Program-made: the position numbers and the translations under genes | Assembly: GCF_037038585.1 (NCBI RefSeq) | Contig: NC_092560.1 | Span: 83,118,049 to 83,182,048 of the forward strand | DNA: 64,000 nucleotides | Source of the DNA: Patagioenas fasciata | Taxonomy: Eukaryota; Chordata; Aves; Columbiformes; Columbidae | Direction of reading: 5' to 3' | The notes under the pieces: model-generated | The model's database searches: none | What the model saw: only the letters and a program-made list of their open reading frames with translations | Told to the model about the DNA's origin: nothing | Part shown: piece by piece, positions 1-14,879 of the stretch | Layout of the letters: each line of letters opens with the position of its first letter | Numbering within the stretch: position 1 is the first letter of the stretch

Positions 1-3000
1 AAATCCTGGCTTGCAGTGGCAGTAATTCTGAATTAAAAACTTGAGTAGATGGAGATGCAGCTACACAGAACGATCCACAGTCCCCTCACTGATGTCCAGA
101 TGCCAATTAATAAAGCCACCTCAGGCTGGTACTCAACCTAGACCATACCATTTATTATAACTAAGTTCAGCACAGTTAAAAGGCAGATGTATGGATTTGT
201 AGATCCAAAAACACATAAGCAAGTACTGTCCAAACAACCACGGCACTGCACACTGTAAGATGTCCCCGTACTTTCTCCACGTGCATCTGCCAAAAGGCAG
301 ATACAACCAGGGATAAAGGTGGTAGGTCTTGTCGATAATACTCAAGAAGCAGTTTATTTGAGGCTGTAGTCAAAAGAACCCGAAGCCAGCAGAGTTTTAA
401 ACAGTACGCTGTGTGTAACAAAACTGTCACACATGTGCTTAGGTTGGTATTTATATACTACAGGTTGTTGCTAATATGAATTTATGACCAGTTTTTTACC
501 AAGACAGAATGAACAAAACAACTATCCTGCCATTATGTTAGCTACACTATCAGCAATGCTGTGCGCTCCAGGTATTTTTTGTATTAAATGAAGCACTTGC
601 AACAAGTACGCCATCAGATTAAAGTAAGCAGAACCACTTCAAAGGCATATGAAGTACCAGAAACTCTATGCAGAAGTTGTTAAATATTGTCACAATTCAC
701 ACATAACCGTGATCCCACTTTCTTCTCTGAAGTCCTGCAAGTAGAACAGCTCTAAAGGAGCTAAAAGGCACAGAATTTGGCTGACAGCCTCTTCTTTACC
801 TGAAGTGACAGCATTAGAAAAATTACAAATAAAACCCAAAACGCAAATATCATCATGCTAGTCAAAGCCCATATTATATAGGAATCATTATAGAATGGTC
901 TTGGATATTTAACTCACTTATTTTTGAAGTATTACACTGAAAACCTAACATTTTTCCTGAATCTTTCTTATCTTCCAGGATCTACAGCTACCAATAAGTT
1001 TGCAAGTTCAAGGCAATCTTTTCCATTTATCTGTCTCCTGCATCAAGAGCCTTTCTTCCAATTAGTCTAATTTGTCTACCCCTACGTTTTCAGAGGCATT
1101 TGTAGTGCTGGAGCTGAAATATAATTTCAGCAAACTGTGATGGAAACCAAATTATCAGTTTTAAAGTGGGAGATAAGAACGAAAGTTAGTTTTCGAATTC
1201 TAGAATTCGCATGCAAAGTCTTCCTTACAGGTGTGAGACTCACTTGTTTTTTCCACTTAGGTTTTCACTCAAAGAGTAAAGAAGAAAAACATAAGAATAA
1301 GAGAAGAAGCTATCAGGTTTTCACCCGAGCTAGAGAAGTCACTTAGCACAGGCACACAAGCACATTTATACCAGCCTAACATTTATAGCACTTACTGCCT
1401 TTACTGAGATTCTGCCAAGGGGGCAGAAAAAAAGTGCAGAATTTGCTTGGAGAGCTACACCAAGCTATCCAAAATGGAGTTACAGCGGTAAAAAATGGCC
1501 ACCAGATTTAGGGAATCCCATTTTCTCACTAAAAATTAGTAAATGTCATCACTTGAACATTGCACATGGCTCCTTCTATAAAATTTGCCTGAGAAAACAG
1601 GTTAATGTCTGCAGATTGAAGATCTGTACCTTGTGTACTAACCTGTTTTTTCCCCCCCAAACCTTGCTATGTAAGATCCAAGACCTCACACAGCTACATA
1701 TGGAACAGAAATCCAAGGCAAGAACACCTCTATATTGCCTTAGGCTCTGGTTCATCGCTAGTGTAGATAGATTTAAGTTACATTCCTGTGAAGACACTGT
1801 CCATTACACTCCACTGACACTCAAACTGAGAAAAGGAGCAACTAACTGACGGATGAAAGAACAGAGTCTTTCCTCTCATACCAATGATCTTCTTCCTGAC
1901 ACAAGTGGGGTTCAAGAACCCAAAAAGCTGGGTGGTAGGAGATACACCAAACCTTTGGAACTAGCTCAGAGAGGGTCTCAATGAAAACAGTAGTAAGAAA
2001 GACTGATTTGAAAGGCTTAGGTGTAATATAGATGAAACAAAGTGAACAATTTTAAAAGTTCATTGGCTTGTAGTATTTTATTCAGCAGTGACGACAGTTC
2101 GTACCAAATCTGCCTGATCATGGTTTCTTTAATTCTGGATTTCAAATGAAAACACATGCAGCTGCTTTTATATTCTGACTTGAAAGACCTTCCTATGTAC
2201 TGGCAATTAGCATTTCTCCCTATTACCCCCTGAAATGTCTCTGCACCAGCCAGCAGCAATGTGAATTATACTACCTGTCTTCGCAAAAAGCACCTCAGTT
2301 AACTGTATAGCCAGTCACCTGAACAAAAGCTTATTATAAAATGTAGCTTTGCTGGCCTAAGTGTCTCAATTACTGATTTTTTTTTTTTGCTCCATGCTGG
2401 GGTTGGCAGGGAAAAGGTTATTTGCACTATGCTCACCTAGAAAACATTAGAGATCTGCAATAACAATGCAAATGTTAAGCTACTTTTATATCTGCCCTAC
2501 TGCTCTTTGAATCTCGTGGCATTTTGCATCCCTGCAGAACTGACCGATCTATTTACTCACATTTCCATCATCCCATATTACAGTGGCAAAATGTCATTTA
2601 CCTACTTAAATGTACACAACCAGGCATGCACATTCATCAAATAGCATGACTCAAAGCTACAAGCAGAAATGAACTGTTGAGAGTTACGCGAACACAGAGG
2701 TCCTGATCTCATTTTCTTGCCACAGAAAACGTAAAGATTCACTAATTCAGGATGAAATAATTTTTTTTCTAAGCACCTACTAGAGGGATAAGCTAATATC
2801 TTAACCATGCCAAATAAAAAGCACAAGTGTGAATTCTTTTGAAAAACTTTTTAGGAGGAGTTGGACAAGGTTCTTCCATGGAGACCCTTCTGTAATAAAC
2901 ACTGGGGCAGAAAAGCAAATCACTAGAAAAGTTCTGTTAAAGGGTAATATAAGCAACCAGAGTAAATGGATATTTACACACGTTTAAGCACAGGTGGGCA

Positions 3001-4644
3001 GTTAGCTTGCTAAAAGATTCTCCCCTTCTTCAAAGGAGAAACAGAGCCTGTTAAAAATAGGAAAAGGATATTAAGTAATGTCTAAAAGAGCCCTGGACTC
3101 CAGAAAAGAAATCTCTCACAGAACTGAAAGCTCAGGTTTCTCTCAGCACAAACTCAACAAAACAATAGTAAAATTGGGAGCTGGGACACTCAGCTCCCAC
3201 AGCTGTGAGTGTGTCCCCAACCCCTTAGATTTACTTATATTTGAGCAATTGGTTTTACACACATAACAAAAAAAAAGCGCTCAGTTTTCCCTCTCCCCTG
3301 TAATACAAAAGCAGACCTTTTTTATCAAACATATGCAACACAGATTATTTGCTCAAAACATTAACTGTACCTTCTCCCCCTGCCTCCCTCCTCCCCACAC
3401 ACACACATTGAGGACATACTAGATCCAAAAAAGAAATGTTTACATATGTGCATACTCAGTGGAATATAAACCAGGAACCACTGCACAATTCCTCATAATC
3501 ACAAGCCTTTTACACATAAAGTTGACATAGAATTTTACACAACACATTCAAAACTACTACATCAAATACAAAATGGAGCATCAGAACCGAAGAAAGTGAC
3601 TTAAGTAACCTACTTATAAATGGATGTATGCTAAAGAATTAACACATCAAAACAGGTAGAAAAGCAGGAGGCACAGGATAAAATTAACCTCTCTAACACT
3701 GTGGGAAAAGAAAAAAAATAAGTCATTGCACAACTCCCCTTCAGCTTAAACTTTAAGGATGTCCACAGGGGACGCAAAAGTGGAACATGACGTACAAAAG
3801 ATACTCTGTTAAAGCCTAACATCTGAGCTGCCCATTGCTGATTTTAGGGCCAGGAGCTGGTTTCTTCCAGTTTCGCAGAGCGCCAACAAGTCGTCCTGAC
3901 AAACAGTATATGCTTCAGTTGCCTTTTCTAAAGGCACACTTCTTAAGTCACATGTGCGACAAACTGCTTACAAAAGCAAAAATACAGAAAGTGGGCGGGA
4001 CTCTGCAGTACCTTCCTTCTTCCAAATCCTGACATGCTAGCCCAGTGCCGTCAGACAAAATAAATCAGCCAACAATCAGCGTTACCTTGATTTCTCTCTC
4101 AATACTACATGATACTGGAAGGATAGCACCTCAAAGTTCAAGAGTGATTTTTCCAGGATGCAATGGAAACCAAGCATAAGTAAAATATTTCTTTCTTTTA
4201 CTGTTGTCCATATGGTCTGTTCAGATGTAGATCCTACCAGGGAGTGTTTACTCTCTGTTCAAGGGCAGCCTGCAAACATTTATGCTTCTAAATGGCAAGG
4301 TCGAGTAGCACAGAAATACGTTCAGGACTGAGAAATAAAAGGCGTGCAACACAGCTCAGTCTCACTCAAGAGCCGGCAGGGAGCTGGTCACAAGTCTGAC
4401 GGAGAGAGACTGAAGACAAGGAGCATGCAAAAGCCACCTATGCAAATCAAGAGCTAAGAGCTTCACTGGAAACATGCCCTGCAGTTCCCTACTCTCAACG
4501 TAACACCAAAGCTTTCGGCAGCTGCAGTTTCTGTCACACAAACTCTGAAACACTCTTAGTGGAGACAGGATGAACCACAACACTGATTTATTATTCCTCC
4601 CCTCAATCACATGTTTAAAAAAAGCCACCAAAACCAGTGACACT

Positions 4645-5162
4645 CTGGTGAGACCCCCCTGCAGTGCTGGTCCAGCTCTGGGTCCTCAGCACAGGACACA
4701 CATGGACCTGCTGGAGAGGGGCCAGAGGAGCCACAGGAATGATCCGAGGCTGGAACAGCTCTGCTGGGAGGACAGGATGAGAGAGTTGGGGTGTTCAGCT
4801 GGAGAAGAGAAGCTCCGGGGACACCTTATTGCACCTTTCCGGGCTTAAAAGAGGCCTGTGAGAAAGATGGGGACAGACCTTTGAGCAGGGTCTGTTGCGA
4901 TAGGACAAGGGGTGATGGTTTTAAACTAAAGGAGGGAGATTCAGGCTGGAGATGAGGAAGAAATTGTTGTCCCTGAGGGAGGTGAGAGCCTGGCCCAGGT
5001 TGGGCAGAGAGGTGGTGGCTGAACCATCCCTGGAGACATCCCAGGCCAGGCTGGACGGGGCTCTGAGCAACCTGAGCTGGTGAAGATGTCCCTACTCATG
5101 GCAGGGGTGGCACTGGGGGAGCTGGGAAGGTCCCTTCCAACCCAAACCATTCTGTGATTCTA
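4645..5162 (+). repeat. CR1 LINE, 3' part, sense on plus strand
   Basis: Reads as the CR1 3' region in sense orientation: the end of the reverse-transcriptase frame (CTGGTGAGACC ... GGAGAGGGGCCAGAGG), the segment GAAGAAATTGTTGTCCCTGAG, then GGTCCCTTCCAACCC and the 3' terminus CCATTCTGTGATTCTA. It belongs to the same subtype as the copies near 42.7, 47.9, 53.7 and 56.5 kb, sharing the GGTGGTGGCTGAACC block. The reading frames are broken; it is a dead 5'-truncated copy inside SMAD2 intron 2. Confidence 0.95.
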
Positions 5163-8100
5163 GATGTCCTGCATCTAGTGAGGATGGCAAGTACAACATC
5201 ATTCACAATGGCAGCTCCCCAGACTAACAAGGTGAGTTATTAATTAAAAAAAAGACTGTCATGTGGGCTCTCAAGCTCTGAGGACATGCATGTTTGTACT
5301 TTAAGATGGCATTCTTGAAATGATAACCTGGAGCTCCTACTGCTTTCTTCTTTTACACTATTATATCCAATAAGGGCTTTCTGATTGCTGTATTATTTTT
5401 CGATTTCTCACAGTATCTTCAGAAACATAAATACAGCTCTTCAATTGGGATGGAAGCTTCCAAGTTTGAAATTCCCACAGCTGAAAACACTGTGTTCAGT
5501 ATGTGTCTGAGCGAACTTATCTTCAAGATTAATTATCTGTATTTCATCTGAGAACATCACACCTGAAGAAGTCTTCAGACTTTCTTACACAAGCTTTCTA
5601 AAGAACACAAGATCACCACCTCCTGAAAGAAATACAGTATGAAAACTATACTATCACAGTAAAAGCAGCATAACCAGGAACACAAGCTCCAAAAACGTCC
5701 ATCTAGGAGAAGAATCAGAGCTCTGGATATCTAGTGAGATGTTGCACTATGTCACATAGCAAGCAGCTATGAAGTAAGTCTGTTCAGCAACTCAGTCTAG
5801 TGAAGAAATCACCACATGTCCTCCACTCTCATTATGCCGTGCCTGTGAAAACAGCTGATCAAGCAATTCCTTTTAATATTTGAATTACCACTGAGAAGTT
5901 CCAACTAAAGAGACAGATGACTTGTATGGTCTTCCAGACAGGAGCAATGTCAAACTGTTAATATCTTCCTTATAAGTTACGTAAGGAATGAAGAACCCAA
6001 CAGATTAATCTCAATTTCATTTCGCACCACATGTGGTTGTTACTTTTTCTTTTTTGCTTGTTGGTATTAGTAAGCGGTATCACGCAGCGGGTTAACATGA
6101 CACCCAATGCAGTTTCGCAGATTAACGCTCTGTATCATCCTTAACAGCCCTAAACAGAAGTATCAAAGGACAGAGGATCTTTATAGGAAGATATACTCAC
6201 AATACTGGGTGATCTATCCACAACAAATTGCTTTGTTAACAGCAGAAAGGAATCTCATGGAAGATCATACTTTCAAAAGACATAAACGTACACATTTCAG
6301 GACTAGCACCAGACAGATATTAAAAAAACAACCTTTATCTCAAGGTCTCTAACCGCTATTAGTCATAGTAGGTGCGGTGAAAGCTTTTCCCACAAGCTAA
6401 AAGGTACAGCTACCAAGGGCTACGTCAAATAATTTTTCTGAAATAGTCCGTCATCCTCCAAGTGGGCGAGTGGCTGATGCTACTGCACGAGTGGGTTGGT
6501 TTGCAACTGATGGACAGCTGAAAAAAGATGTGACATTTTGATTAACCTTCTCCAACTAGTAGGTATTTGCGGGAGTGAGGGGGAGGTATTAGCTCTGCAA
6601 GACATTTATTTTGTCCACGTTGCTTGAAAACTATGCTAACTTGGCAAAACATTACGCTTAGAACAACAGTTACAGAAACTTTTAATACCTCTTTTCAAAC
6701 TGAAGTTGCCTCTGGACAGCTTCTTACGAATTACACACACATCTCGAGAAACCCAGGAGGAAAAATGAACACAGAATATATAATATCAACTGTTATATAA
6801 CTAAGGCATGCAGCGTTTCCCATAAGATATTTCAAATGGGGAAGAGAACTGAATGGCACTTGTGCCATTTTCATAAATAAATAAAAGCAAAAAATTTAGT
6901 CAGATGATGACATTACCACCACTCACAGCCATGTCCATATCTTATGAGAAATATTAAAGAAAATTCACAACTAGCAAGGAAGCATTAAAAGGCCTGAAGA
7001 GTTTCAGTCTTCAGATACAAGAAACTGGCATTTTATTTTTAAAATTAACCTAGCCTGTTTGCTGAGACATTATATTGCCTTATGTGCTTAGCAAACGCAA
7101 AAATCAAGCAAGTAACTTAATAGCCAAGCTGCCCAACTACAGACATCTGCTCTCCTCAGGTCCAGAGCAGAATACAGGACCCCATGTAGGACACTATTGA
7201 CAGAAAATCTGAGTATGCAGGGTACACTATTAGAAAAAGAAGAATTAAAATCTATTTCCAGAGCTTTGCTGCCTAGAGCTGGCCAGAAGGGATGTGTTAA
7301 GATCAAGTCCTGAGGTTTTCAGCATCTCACTCATGTTCCACACCCACAACACGCACCTGAAGACGATGCCCACAAGCCCTCTTGCTTCACATGCAATTGC
7401 TTAACGCTTGAAGCACTTTCCCAGGAGATCCAAAAGCTTCTTTTCTTCACTCCACCTAAAAAGAATCAACTCTGATCTACCACCATCTGCCCTCTGCTGA
7501 GGTGGCAGTTGCCCTGCTCACTCTCTCTCCCATTGCAGCCAACAAAAAAAGAGAATTTCAAAGGCTCTAGGACCACTAGCATTCAAGTAAATGGTTACCT
7601 GGCTTCTCACAAGAAGAGCTGCTTAAATCCTTCTCAGAATGTCTGTGGTTATTGCCCAAAACGTTGAAGGATTCCCACATGATGAACAAACACGCTGACA
7701 CTGATCTCCAGTAAAAATGTCTTCCTATCATTGAATAGATTATTACAGCATTTTTAAAAGGGCCACCACCAAGGCAGCTTACAATAGAGATAGATATACA
7801 GGGGACAGCTAAACATTGATTTTCGGTTACTTACCGTGCTTAGACCAGGCGCCTGTCTGCAAGGCAGGTACACAGGATGTAAAACACTCAAAATTTAGAT
7901 ATAAAGGAACTAAAGATATTTTCATATTAGCTTTTCAGAATTCATCAGAATGGGCACACTTGAATTCTTCCCCTGATATGGCAATGAAGTTTACATTTAA
8001 GTCCTCCCACTATAACAGAAGGGGAGATTTATTACGGAAAGACAGTAAAGAACTACCAATAACCTCTGGTGATTGGAAGCTGCGCTAGTATAGGCTACAC

Positions 8101-8722
8101 AAACACAGCAAGGTGCTCCTGGAAATTGTAGCTGGAGTCCATGAAATTAATATTTGAGTTATCTACTAAAAAGAAAAGACTTTTTCAACCAAACACCATT
8201 TTAAATGCAACTTTCCAGGCCACAAAGCTGAAAGATTTCACACCCTTGAGTCAAAATTTCAAAACTACAGCATGAGTTAAAATTATTTCAAATATCAACA
8301 GAGGAACTTGACTTGAAGCCTCCCACAAAACTAAGAGGAAGTGAAGACCAGTTCTGGGATGTAACTCGCCAATTTAACCACACAGTAAGTTCGAAATTCT
8401 GCATTTAAGCAAAACTCAGAGTTTACTTCTTTTGCATCAAGCTTTTCTCTATCAAGTACCTAAGAAAAGATAACCCAAGCATCCAAATAAATGATCAGTT
8501 TTGCTACAATTACAGAAAAAAGACTCCAACTGAAAGCTTGCAGTTCTTGACCAACTGAAACTTGCTTGTACATTTCAGAATAAAAAAACCTCACAATTTG
8601 GGGGATCTTTTCTGAACAAAAGCTGAAGTCGGCTTACTGCGCAGCACTTGTCCGAGGGGATTTCCCCAATTTCATTGTTCTTCTGCCAATTTTGAAGCAT
8701 ACGCAGCGAGATGTGAACTTAC

Positions 8723-8859
8723 TCCAGCTCCCGATTGTTCTCTCGTATCCTGCCGGTCTGCTTCAAACAATGCAGTGTGACAGAAGCCAACGAAAGCCGC
8801 TCGTGATGATATTACGGCATTGTATACTGTAAATTTTAGAAGTTTTCCACCAAACAGCG
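8723..8859 (-). other. Candidate unannotated exon within SMAD2 intron 2
   Basis: On the minus strand a pyrimidine-rich stretch ends in TTGGTTGCAG at 8860, and a full GTAAGT donor follows position 8723, giving a possible 137-base exon. A second acceptor (TTTACAG) would start it at 8826, for 104 bases. One minus-strand frame is open from 8893 to 8672 (73 codons), but I do not recognise the peptide. About 12 CpGs occur in 8641-8880 at 46% GC, close to random expectation, whereas the flanking intron is CpG-depleted. If spliced after SMAD2 exon 2, the reading frame would meet a stop inside the segment. Function unknown; it could be a poison exon, an exon of a nested transcript, or a conserved non-coding element. 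Confidence 0.35.
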
Positions 8860-11800
8860 CTGCAACCAAGTCAGAGTAAGTGAACAGAAACAAGCAGTAA
8901 ACAAAACATGGGGAATTAGTTTTATTAAATTAGGAGGTGTCGCTTCCAAACAGGATTAAATCAGTAGGGAACCTGTTAACTAGCTATTTGTGTTCAAAAG
9001 CTGCAGCAGTAGAAGAACTGCAGCATGTTGTTTATCCTATAAATCCTTACCAGACTAACAGCCTGAGCTACACAATTGGGAAGTTTTTCCTGTAAAAATT
9101 GCTCTGGTTGTCATAAAACATTCACACAAGTAAAAACAGTACCAAGAAAAAGAAATTGGCTGACTTCTACCAAGGAAAAAAAAAATACAAACACACCACA
9201 AAACAAAACCACAATATAATGAAGAGAGTAATCTTCACCATATATAAAGATATTAATTACCACAGTAAGCTAGGGAATAGTTTAACATTGACTTAGGCTG
9301 ACTAAAGCCCCAATTCTTTTATTGGAGAAAAACAAGTACTATTTCCGAGATAATCTGGGGCTCAATATTGACGATAAAGCACAGTCAACTTATTTTCCTT
9401 GGGTGACGAATGTGTCTACTTAACAGTAGCACGAAATGTCAGATACAGATATTACTATTCCTAGTTAGAGCTCAGTAGCGGGATCCGCTGAGCAGATACA
9501 CTTCTAAATTAACCACAAGTAGATATTTTTCTTTTTTTTTTTTAAATTCAACAGCCACAGCATCAGTTGTTTACCCACCAAACAATTAATGGCATATAAA
9601 GCCAACCAAGTTCTAACTCTTCCTGCTTCTTAGCATTAGAGCATTCCTAGTGAGGAGCAACAGCACCTTGAAATTAAAGAATTTCCACATATTCCAACAG
9701 CTTCCAACACCCCTAAATTTGCTTTCCATATCACTGATACTCCAATGGGCACAATGCCTTAAACCTACATTCCCTGACCAAGCAATTCAGGTTAGATCAG
9801 GGAGGTGAAGGCATTATCACAAAAATTAATCTCAATTTATAGACTGAAAACTGACAGCAATTTTCCCTCCTGACTCCAGGCAAGCTCTTCCAACTACGCA
9901 GCATTTTGCTATTGGCTAAATATCTTGCACACTTATATTTTTTACACGTTGACATACCCCAAATGACATGCCAATACTTTATGCTTGGCATACCGACTCT
10001 GTGAGAAATGATGTGGGTAAGTCACGTGGCTTCCTGAATTGCACGAGCTTAAAACTGGCAGCCCTAAGTTTCTTTGTTTAATACTCTAAGACTTCCTTTT
10101 TCAGGATGACATCAATCTTATAAGACGCTGTAACCTGAGCTATGCCTAAACTAAAGCTTAACCTTAGTTGCGGCAATTCAGTCCTCAACATCAGTCACAG
10201 CTGTGCAAACCAAAACAACAATTATGTTTTAGTAATTTTGATAAAATCTCACACTTGAACACAATCACTGCTCTAATTTCAATCAACACTGCATTAGAAG
10301 GCAGTTGGTAGAGGAAAAATATGCTATTAAAAAAAAGCATTATCTTATGCTTGTATTAATCCTTTGCCCTATTCTACATATAAAATAAACTGATTTCATT
10401 AATCAAACAGGAGAGAGCAAGCACAACATAACGTGAGGCTATAATTTTTAATATAGTTTTGCAGTTAATGTGTAAAAGTAGTTTTTAAACAGATACAGAT
10501 AATGTCACCAACACTGCCCTACTTATTGCTAACCTCAAGTTTAGAAATTGATTTTCATAGAGCCTTGATGTCAAACTTGACATGAATTTTAATTTCCCAT
10601 TATATGTCCATGCAGCACCTAAAGGTGTCCTGCAACCTAGAGTTTGCACACATCACTTTACACATATTTAATTAAGTCCAACGTCCTTTTGTCTACAATC
10701 ACGCCATCCTGAACATTTAGAAACTAAGAAGACCTGGCCCCATTTATCTCTAAGCAGGAAAAGGTCTTGGAAAGCCAGGTGCCTGCTTGTGTCACACCAG
10801 CTCTGAGAAAGACTTCATTGAAGTTGGTGAATCTCTCAGAATCCCTTTGTTTTGTTCTCTCTCTGCACTAAAGAACATGGACCAGTTGAAAGCTGTCATT
10901 GTAAAATTATCGAAAGAATCTCTCAACTCAGATTAGAAGGCACTGCAAAAAGTCAGAAAAACACCTCTGGACTCAACTGCTTTTCACTGGCTACTTTCAG
11001 CAACAACAGACTGTTTCTCTTGCAGGATCATCTTCTCACATTTTATTTTCAGGCAATGCAGATGGACTTCGCTCACCTGGCCAGCAGCCACCTGGCTTTT
11101 TTCTAGGCTCAAAACCATTTACTAAGAGGAAGGTACACGGTAATCTGTCGGAGGAGCACGTACGCACCAGGCCAACTCTGAGATGAAGAGATGTTGCATG
11201 CAACAGGAAACCACTGCAAAGCACCATCATTCTGTCCTTACTGTTCTGCAGAGGCCAGAGCATGGCGTGACACTTAGAAAGCGCCGAGAACATCTTTTAG
11301 CCTTTTATGGAGGATGTAGAGACAACATTCAAGTCCCACCATAACTACAGGACCGAGAAGAGCAAGGGCAATTTGATCCTCCTGCTACACCTCTCCAGTG
11401 AACACATTCAGTCTTCACAGCACCAGGTGTCATGAGGATCAGGGGATTCTGAAGCTAACCTCGGTCAACGCTCCTCAAAATCTCAGACATCTTTCCAGGA
11501 AAGGACCCTCTTGCTTTGTTCTAAAGCATTATTTTTATTGAAATTCCAACAAGAGAAAAGCAGAGGGGGTTCTGCTGCATCCTATGAGAAAAAGAGTCAG
11601 CTTATCAAAAAACAATTTACAAACATGCTCTTCCTGTCATCTCAGCAATAAAAATTGTGCTTTTAGTGTATTCTGATGTACTGCCTTAAATATCTATACA
11701 TATTTTAGAAAGCTTAAGATGTTCAGCCATAGTCTTCAAACATTTATAGAACCAATTTACATCTAAGCAAATGCATCCAGACTGAAATATGGTATACAGT

Positions 11801-14800
11801 TGGAGGACATTCTTTATATTTATATACTAATACGTAGCAGTTCACAACTTGTGACCTAGGATTAAGAATCAACATCCAAGCCCAACTTGAAGAGTGAATT
11901 ATCCCAGCTCTGTTACAAACCTACAGTGTCAAATTCTGTTTCTGGGAAAAGAGCTTTCACCTCTGTCTGGGTAACAATGTTATTTTAGGATCTGCTGTGC
12001 CAATCCAACTATCTCAGCTAAATTAATTCACAGCTTAGCAGCAGATGTTGGGAGCTTTCCTCAGTTTCCAGAAGAATCTCCCCCTGCAGTGTAATTGCCA
12101 AAATCACCCATCTCCTATGGCTTTAACCTGAGAAGGAACAAAGGAATTTTTGTATTGCTATCCTCTGAAGTAACCTATTTCGGGGAAAGATTTTAAAGCT
12201 TGAAAACAATCTATTCTAGAAGCCACATCTGCTTGACAACTCTGCTCTATGGGTGATCAAAAGCATCCTTAAAACTAGGTTACTGCATGCACCTATGTGA
12301 TCACTTTTCCAACAAATATTCCCAAGGAATTCAAAGAGACATGTTAACTGGTAGCACAGGTTATATTCAAGTAAAACTGTGCCTCTTATACCTAAATTAG
12401 AAATTACTTTTTACTCAGCGATGTGAAGAAAAACGCGTCAAAGTGCCATCATTTAAAAAGATCTGTTTGCTTTTAAATAGCAGGGTCAAGCCCACTGTCC
12501 CATCTTGAAAAAGATATTTTCTCTGCCCAGTTTACTTCTGCTCTTAACTCCTTTGAAGACACTTTGATCAGCACAAAAAAAAAAAAGTTCCATGGATGAA
12601 GGTTAGTTATTACATTAATAAAGAGAGTCAGCCCTCAAAAAACAATTTTAACATGTGCCGCAAACTATGCTTAGGCTGTTAAGTCTTATCCATAGCACTA
12701 ACTCACTGCAAGGAATGAACAAGGGGCTACAGGACAAGCAAGCATTTTTACTATCTTAAGGAAAAAATATTAAAAGGCATTCTGAACACAATGCCTAAAT
12801 ACCACCACCATGCTATTTCTTTGGGAGAATCAGGGTGTGATTTATTCCATAACATCAATTTCGAAAGTTATCCACTTTCACTAGTGGCTGAAGTGAAAGA
12901 TATGCAACAGTTATGGCTTTAAAATACTACCATTTCATCCTAACAAGCTCAAAGAAACAGCAATAATGGTGAAATTGGTCATTAAGTAGCTCCTGCTTTC
13001 AATGTCAACCAACCACTTCACTTGCAACTGTCTGCTTCACATTTCCAATACTCCCAGAAGATCTTCCATATTCCCAAAACCATGGAACCCATTGTAGAGT
13101 TTCTCCTCTGGATAATAAAATATGTAGAATTCAACTTTTCTGAAGCAGAAGTCAGATGCTTCCAAAGTCTAATTGTTGACAGTAAGTCTCACAAATCAGC
13201 TACACTCTTCAAAAAACAATAGCAGGATTTGAGCCCCTCTCACACTCCCACTTAAGTCAGAATTAGGCGGGTGCAGAAAATAAAGCAAAAGAAAGCTTCT
13301 GAAAAACAGGAAACATGGCACACGGGTGCTGTCCTCATGTTAAGCAAGGAGGACAGAGGGCACACATAAGACTACATTTCCTACATACATATTGAACTGT
13401 TAAGCAAGAGAAAGTATATTACAGAAAATACTTTATAAAACTCTTATTGCACAGCAGGCTGGAAAGCAAGAGTTTGACAGACAATTACCCTTCTCTCCAC
13501 ACTGGAAGCAACCGCTGCTTTCCACCTAAGAATCTAAAGCACTTGCATGGTATTAGCACTCCAGCAAAGGCTCTCTGAATTGAGATTCAAGCAAGTTGGT
13601 CTGAAAACCTTATTTCTGCCAGTGAACTGCCAGATCACTTTTCATCAACCTTCAATATCACTCTGCTTTTGTGCTGTAGTTTCCTCTAATATAAAGTAGT
13701 GATGAAATTTAACTCCCTCATTTAAACTCAGGATTTCCCATTAAAGCTCAGATTCAGGAGTTAAGTACCGTTCCACACATGATATCAAAAGTTTACATAA
13801 AAACTATAATGTAACTACTATTATTAACATCAACAAAAAAATTATCTGTTCAAGAAGAAAGTTTTTGAAGTTATCAACCAGGAAGTCATTTGATTCTGTG
13901 TTAAACCCTTTTACAGTACTGACATAAGCACACAAACATCTGGGAAGAGAAAAATAAATGTTATAGACGCATCTTTTAACAGACTGTACCGCATGGAAGC
14001 AGAATTCTACATGTGATAGGGATGGACATCTTAGGAAGGACACAGTTCTGCATTAGATTTCAGATATGTATGCTCTAGAGGAACATAAAACACCACAAAG
14101 GAGTCTTAAAACTCAATGCTTCCCTTAGCTTCTTTTTTTAACATTTTAAAGACAGAAGAGCTACAACATCCCAGATCAACATTATCCCAAACCTACTCCC
14201 ACTAAACTCTTGTTAGTTGTGCAGTATCAGGCATTTTACAAAAACAGGTGCATTTTAGTCTCATCTAAAGGCAGCAAGAAGCAAGCATGAAGCATGTCTG
14301 CACTCTTTTTAAGACAGAAATACCAAAATACTGGGACACTGAAACAAGCAATTTGTGTTTCCCTACTCTGGATTCCAATACTCTGTACTGTCACCACTGA
14401 AATGACTTCTTAAATAACATAGACTATGAACATGCCTGTTGACTATTTACAACAACGTTTGGTTTGTTAAAGGCTTGATTTTAGCTATCCCCAGTTACAT
14501 AGTATTTATTTCAACATAACAACCCACGCTAATAAGGAAGAAACTGCTCCCTTCTAAGAATTACTTAAACGGATGCTCATGCTCTGTTTCTTCACTGACT
14601 CCTTCTTGTGCTCTATTTGTGTCGAAACTGCAAGGGAGAGTGCAAAGACAGCATTATAAAATCTACCAAATTCATCATGAATTTTAGAAAAGTGAACTCA
14701 CATGCCAACATTTAGTTTCAGGATACACAGGGATTATGTGATTAGAATCCCACTGGCTCTCTGGAAGGATTCAGCAAGATAACTACAAATTACTTAGAGG

Positions 14801-14879
14801 GCCAGTGTCAAAAGGACCTCTGTACTTATTTAGCCTCTGCTCTAGATTACTGACCCACTTATGAAGAGCTCAGCACCCC

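Noticed and set aside
1405-1430. CTCF-like or palindromic TGCCAAGGGGGCAGA
   Set aside because: Lacks key CTCF core positions; a short palindrome is expected by chance in 64 kb.
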